Shown here piece by piece: positions 32,039-34,754 of a stretch of 34,754 nucleotides of DNA (within the stretch, counting starts at the first letter, position 1; every line of letters starts with the position of its first letter). The translations under genes were made by a program, and so were the position numbers. The notes under the pieces were generated by a model. That model worked only from the letters and a program-made list of their open reading frames with translations. It had not been told where the DNA came from and searched no databases. Source of the stretch: Parachlorella kessleri (lineage: Eukaryota > Chlorophyta > Trebouxiophyceae > Chlorellales > Chlorellaceae); NCBI GenBank assembly GCA_001598975.1, contig BBXU01001735.1, forward strand, positions 1 through 34,754, written 5' to 3'.

Positions 32039-34218
32039 TCAGCGACGGGCCCTCAGCCCCCTCCTAGGCACCGAGGCTGCTCCACTCCTCTGCGGCTCCT
32101 GCAGCCCTAACAGCCGATTGAAGTCCCGCTCCCCCACTGCTCCCTCTGGTAGTGCAACGTCGCGTGGCAGGGCCCCGCTGGGATTCGCCGCTGGCGCTGC
32201 AAACAAGCCGCTGCCCCGTGTCCCATACGACACTGTTGCACCCAGGCGAGCAGGGGCTGCTGGCCTCTTGGCGCCTCCCAGGACCCCCCCTGGCAACAAG
32301 CCTGGGGGCGCCGCAGCTGGGCCCTGCAGCTGCTGCTGCTGCCGCAGCAGACTGCCGCCCTCCGGCGGCTGTACTGGCTGCTGCTCAGCTCCTGCAGCCC
32401 GCTGCTGGCTCTGCGCCTGCGCCTGGGAAGCCGCCGCTGCAGCTCCCAGCACCGGCGGGGGCGCCGGAGCGCCCGCTGCCTCACCAGGCGCAAGCGCTGC
32501 CACCGCCGCTGCGCCCTCCTGCTGTGCCCGCTGCCAGTCCCGCAGCGCCAGCAGGGCGGGGACCGAGCCCACCAGCGGCGCTCGCAGCAGGGAGGGGCCT
32601 TCGGTGAGGATGGGGGCTTGGCCGTCGGTTGGCAAGCCGGGGACAGCTGCGGCAAGGGGGAGGCTGCCGTGGCCGCCCTCGGCTCCATCGGCAGTCCCCT
32701 GCAAAGGCGGCAGCAAGGAAGGGGCTGTCGGTGGGCACTTGTGTAAGGCCAAGCAGATGGCTTGGGTACAGGAACAGGCCCACTAAAGGGGCATGCCCTC
32801 GGTAATCCACGCTACCACAGCTCAAGAAGCTTAACAAACACCTGCGGCAACCAAGCCGCTGTCACTAAAGCTTGCCCCTAACCTGCCCCCTCTGCTCGCA
32901 TCACCTGCCACGATCAACAAATCAAGATGCAGCCCGGCTTGTCCTCCAGCCAGGCAACCCAGGCATGGACCCAAAGCAGGTGTCGATTTGCACCTGGCGG
33001 GAGGCAGCCCACCCGGGGAGCCAGCTGTGTTGGCTAGTAGCAAGGCGGGGGGCAGCAGCAGCAGCAGCACAGTGACGGAGGGTGGTTGGTCGGCTGTAGT
33101 GCAAAAGAAACATCTGCCAAGTTTACCTGCTGGGCAGCCCCTGGGTCGTCTGCTGAGCGAAGCGCCGGCTCCGGCGCCTCTCTTAGCGCCAGCGCCCGCT
33201 GCACAGCAGGCAGAGCGCTGCCAGCCTGGCGGAGCAGCTCCTCCAGGTGGCCTTGCGCTGTCCCATCTTCGCCTGCAGTTGTTTTACCAAGCGCTCGGTA
33301 CCGCTGGTCAGGCAGGGAGTGAGCTACAATATGGCTGGTTACATCCCCACTCCCCCACTCTTGTCCTACCTCCTGGGGTACATGCACAGCACCACTGCTT
33401 CAAAGTATCTGATACCTTTCACAGGCTGCCCACCGGCTGCCAAGCACGGACAATGACTGTCACCTGGAGAGAACTACTAGACTCAGAACTCAGGCAAGCC
33501 CCAGAGCATAACTGCATTGCCCCTGTCACCACAGTTCATTGTCACCTCTATTCGCGCGACCAGCCACCCTGATTAAGGACAGCCACCTACTGGCGCTGGC
33601 GTTGGTGCTAACCCTAACCTGAAACAAAGCTCAGGCAAGCCACAGAGGCATATGTCACGTCCCAACCTAGATCAGAGCGCTTTGGCAACCCACAGCAGCA
33701 TATGCCACGTCCACACCTGTCCATGCGCTTATTGCACATTGCATTAGGCATTGCATGGGGCATTGCATCCTGTCCTTCGTGAGTGCTGCACTGCCTGCCA
33801 CTTGTGACCAACAGAGGCTGAGCCGCCCGCATCTCTCCGTTCGCACTACCTGCCACCCTTACTAACAACAGAGGGCGGGCACCCCATGTCGGTCCTGTCA
33901 GTACAGTCCGCCCCTGCCTCTCTGTTCACACTACCTGCCACCCATACTAATGACAGAAAGCGGGCCCTGTCAGTACAGTCCGCCCCTATCTCTCTCTTCG
34001 CTCTACCTGCCACCCTTACTGATATACCCGCATTGCCTGCCACCTTAAATAGGTGACAGGGGAAGAGCACTCAGCGTACCTGCAGGTTCCGGTGGGCAGT
34101 GCTGCGCGTAAGCAAGCAGCGCCTCCGGTGTGCGCCCCCGCAATAGGTAGTACAGCACCAGGATGAGGCCGCATTGTGGGTGGGAGGGGGCCTCGCTTGC
34201 CAGCCAGCCACACGCCAC
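32039..34218 (-). CDS. unidentified helical, Ala/Gln/Pro-rich protein (5' end outside or unresolved)
   Basis: Three exons were read on the minus strand: 34218..34080, 33272..33127 and 32698..32039 (TGA). The phases fit (1, then 0). The first reads VACGWLASEAPSHPQ, then GLILVLYYLLRGRTPEALLA, an alpha-solenoid-like helical pair that recalls ELYS/nucleoporin-type repeats only in general character. The second is a helical stretch with HLEELLRQAGSALPAVQRAL. The last is 219 residues of low-complexity Ala/Gln/Pro/Gly with short ordered pieces (LLALRDWQRAQQEG, ERDFNRLLGLQEP). Upstream exons were not resolved, so the N-terminus is missing. The 800-base first intron is full of the dispersed ~60-bp repeat. 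The product cannot be named. A plus-strand open frame over 32013..32786 is an antisense shadow. Confidence 0.6.
33632..33771 (+). repeat. short local tandem repeats
   Basis: Two copies of a unit of about 50 bp (GGCAAGCCACAGAGGCATAT and GGCAACCCACAGCAGCATAT, each followed by G(T/C)CACGTCC) are followed by four GCATTG-type units at about 33737..33768. They lie in the long intron of the right-end gene. Confidence 0.7.
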
Positions 34219-34402
34219 CTGCAGGCAGGCAACCCACAAACCCCACCTTAGAAGCTAAGACTCGGGCGCAGCCTCCAGGTCGGTTAGTACAGCCCACCTC
34301 TAGTCCCTGTCCGCCCTACCTGCCACCCATACTAATAACTGCATCCAGGCCCTGTACAGTTCACTCCTATCTCTCGCATGGTTGCACTGCCTGCCACCAT
34401 TA
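33788..34402 (+). repeat. cluster of at least five copies of the dispersed ~60-bp repeat
   Basis: Copies lie at about 33820..33870, 33892..33960, 33963..34024, 34285..34340 and 34350..34402, with a fragment at 33788. The shared pattern is CCCTGTCAGTACAGTCCGCC, then CTATCTCTCT, then TTCGCACTACCTGCCACCC and TACTAA. The first three are close to tandem; the fourth and fifth lie beyond the coding exon 34080..34218. All are on the same strand here, unlike copies 1-3. Confidence 0.85.
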
Positions 34403-34754
34403 TGTAAGCTTCGCATAGAGTGCCACATGGCTTTCAATGCAGCGCCTTGGCAGGCCCTGACAGCCAGGATGGCAGCGTGCCCGGCTGCTGAAACCAGGCC
34501 AGTGAAAGAGCAGGCACATCGCTGCGGATGAGGCACATGCCACGCTCGGAAGGCTATCTAGACAGACACGCATAACTGCCACGACGATATCCACCGAAGG
34601 ATGGAGGGCACCTGTAGATATACTGTGGAGGGGCTGTGATGCCAACCATGACAACATTCCCCACTGCTGCAGCACCGGCCTCAAGATAGCAGGTGGGAGC
34701 ATCTTTCATGTAGGGCTTAGCAGGACTCACTTGCTGCTCCGGGACGGGGGGGGG
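34219..34754 (-). other. unresolved 5' part of the right-end gene
   Basis: Apart from dispersed repeats, minus-strand frames such as DAPTCYLEAGAAAVGNVVMV (about 34715..34650) and DVPALSLAWFQQPG (about 34518..34475) look weakly protein-like. No junction matching the phase-0 start of the exon at 34218 was found. At least one further exon should lie here or beyond the window. Confidence 0.3.

Noticed and set aside
32013..32786. 257-codon plus-strand open frame
   Set aside because: Antisense to the terminal exon of the right-end gene. The minus strand has a fitting acceptor, phase and upstream exons; the plus strand has none.
33788..34402. CRISPR-like array
   Set aside because: The repeats are imperfect, unequally spaced and dispersed on both strands, and the host is a eukaryote; there are no cas genes.

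Overview
The window reads as nuclear DNA of a green alga (Chlorophyta, perhaps Trebouxiophyceae; this placement is inference). The evidence is GC-rich coding sequence, genes split into many short exons with GT-AG introns, plant-type leucine-rich repeats, and TGTAA motifs (the green-algal poly(A) signal) downstream of several stop codons. No rRNA, convincing tRNA, CRISPR array or bacterial operon is present. All gene models below were built by hand from splice sites, intron phase and family motifs; exon coordinates are in the entries.

Layout. The left 10.2 kb is read from the minus strand: an RCC1-repeat protein with a mitochondrial-type N-terminus (3' end beyond the left edge), a seven-exon helical/amphipathic protein of unknown function, and a complete nine-exon equilibrative nucleoside transporter (ENT/SLC29). 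Head-to-head with the transporter, on the plus strand, is a large gene that appears to join an Arg/Ser-rich (RS) splicing-factor-like N-terminus to a complete PP2C phosphatase (11431..18132). It is followed by two tandem paralogous secreted LRR genes (19294..24711 and 25440..31265), each of 13 exons, collinear exon for exon. The right end carries the 3' part of another minus-strand gene, tail-to-tail with the second LRR gene.

Repeats. Three kinds stand out. (1) Partial copies of exon ends, including the splice junction, sit in introns 50-215 bp from the real junction in the RCC1-like, ENT, RS-PP2C and LRR genes, in graded states of decay. (2) A dispersed short repeat of about 60 bp has at least nine copies on both strands, clustered at the right end. 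(3) A roughly 328-bp SINE-like insertion is flanked by 13-bp direct repeats, with a fragment of a related copy in a phosphatase intron.

The genes do not form one pathway. The most novel items are the probable RS-PP2C fusion, the recurrent exon-edge duplications (a possible record of intron and splice-site turnover) and the phase-1 exon-modular LRR pair.
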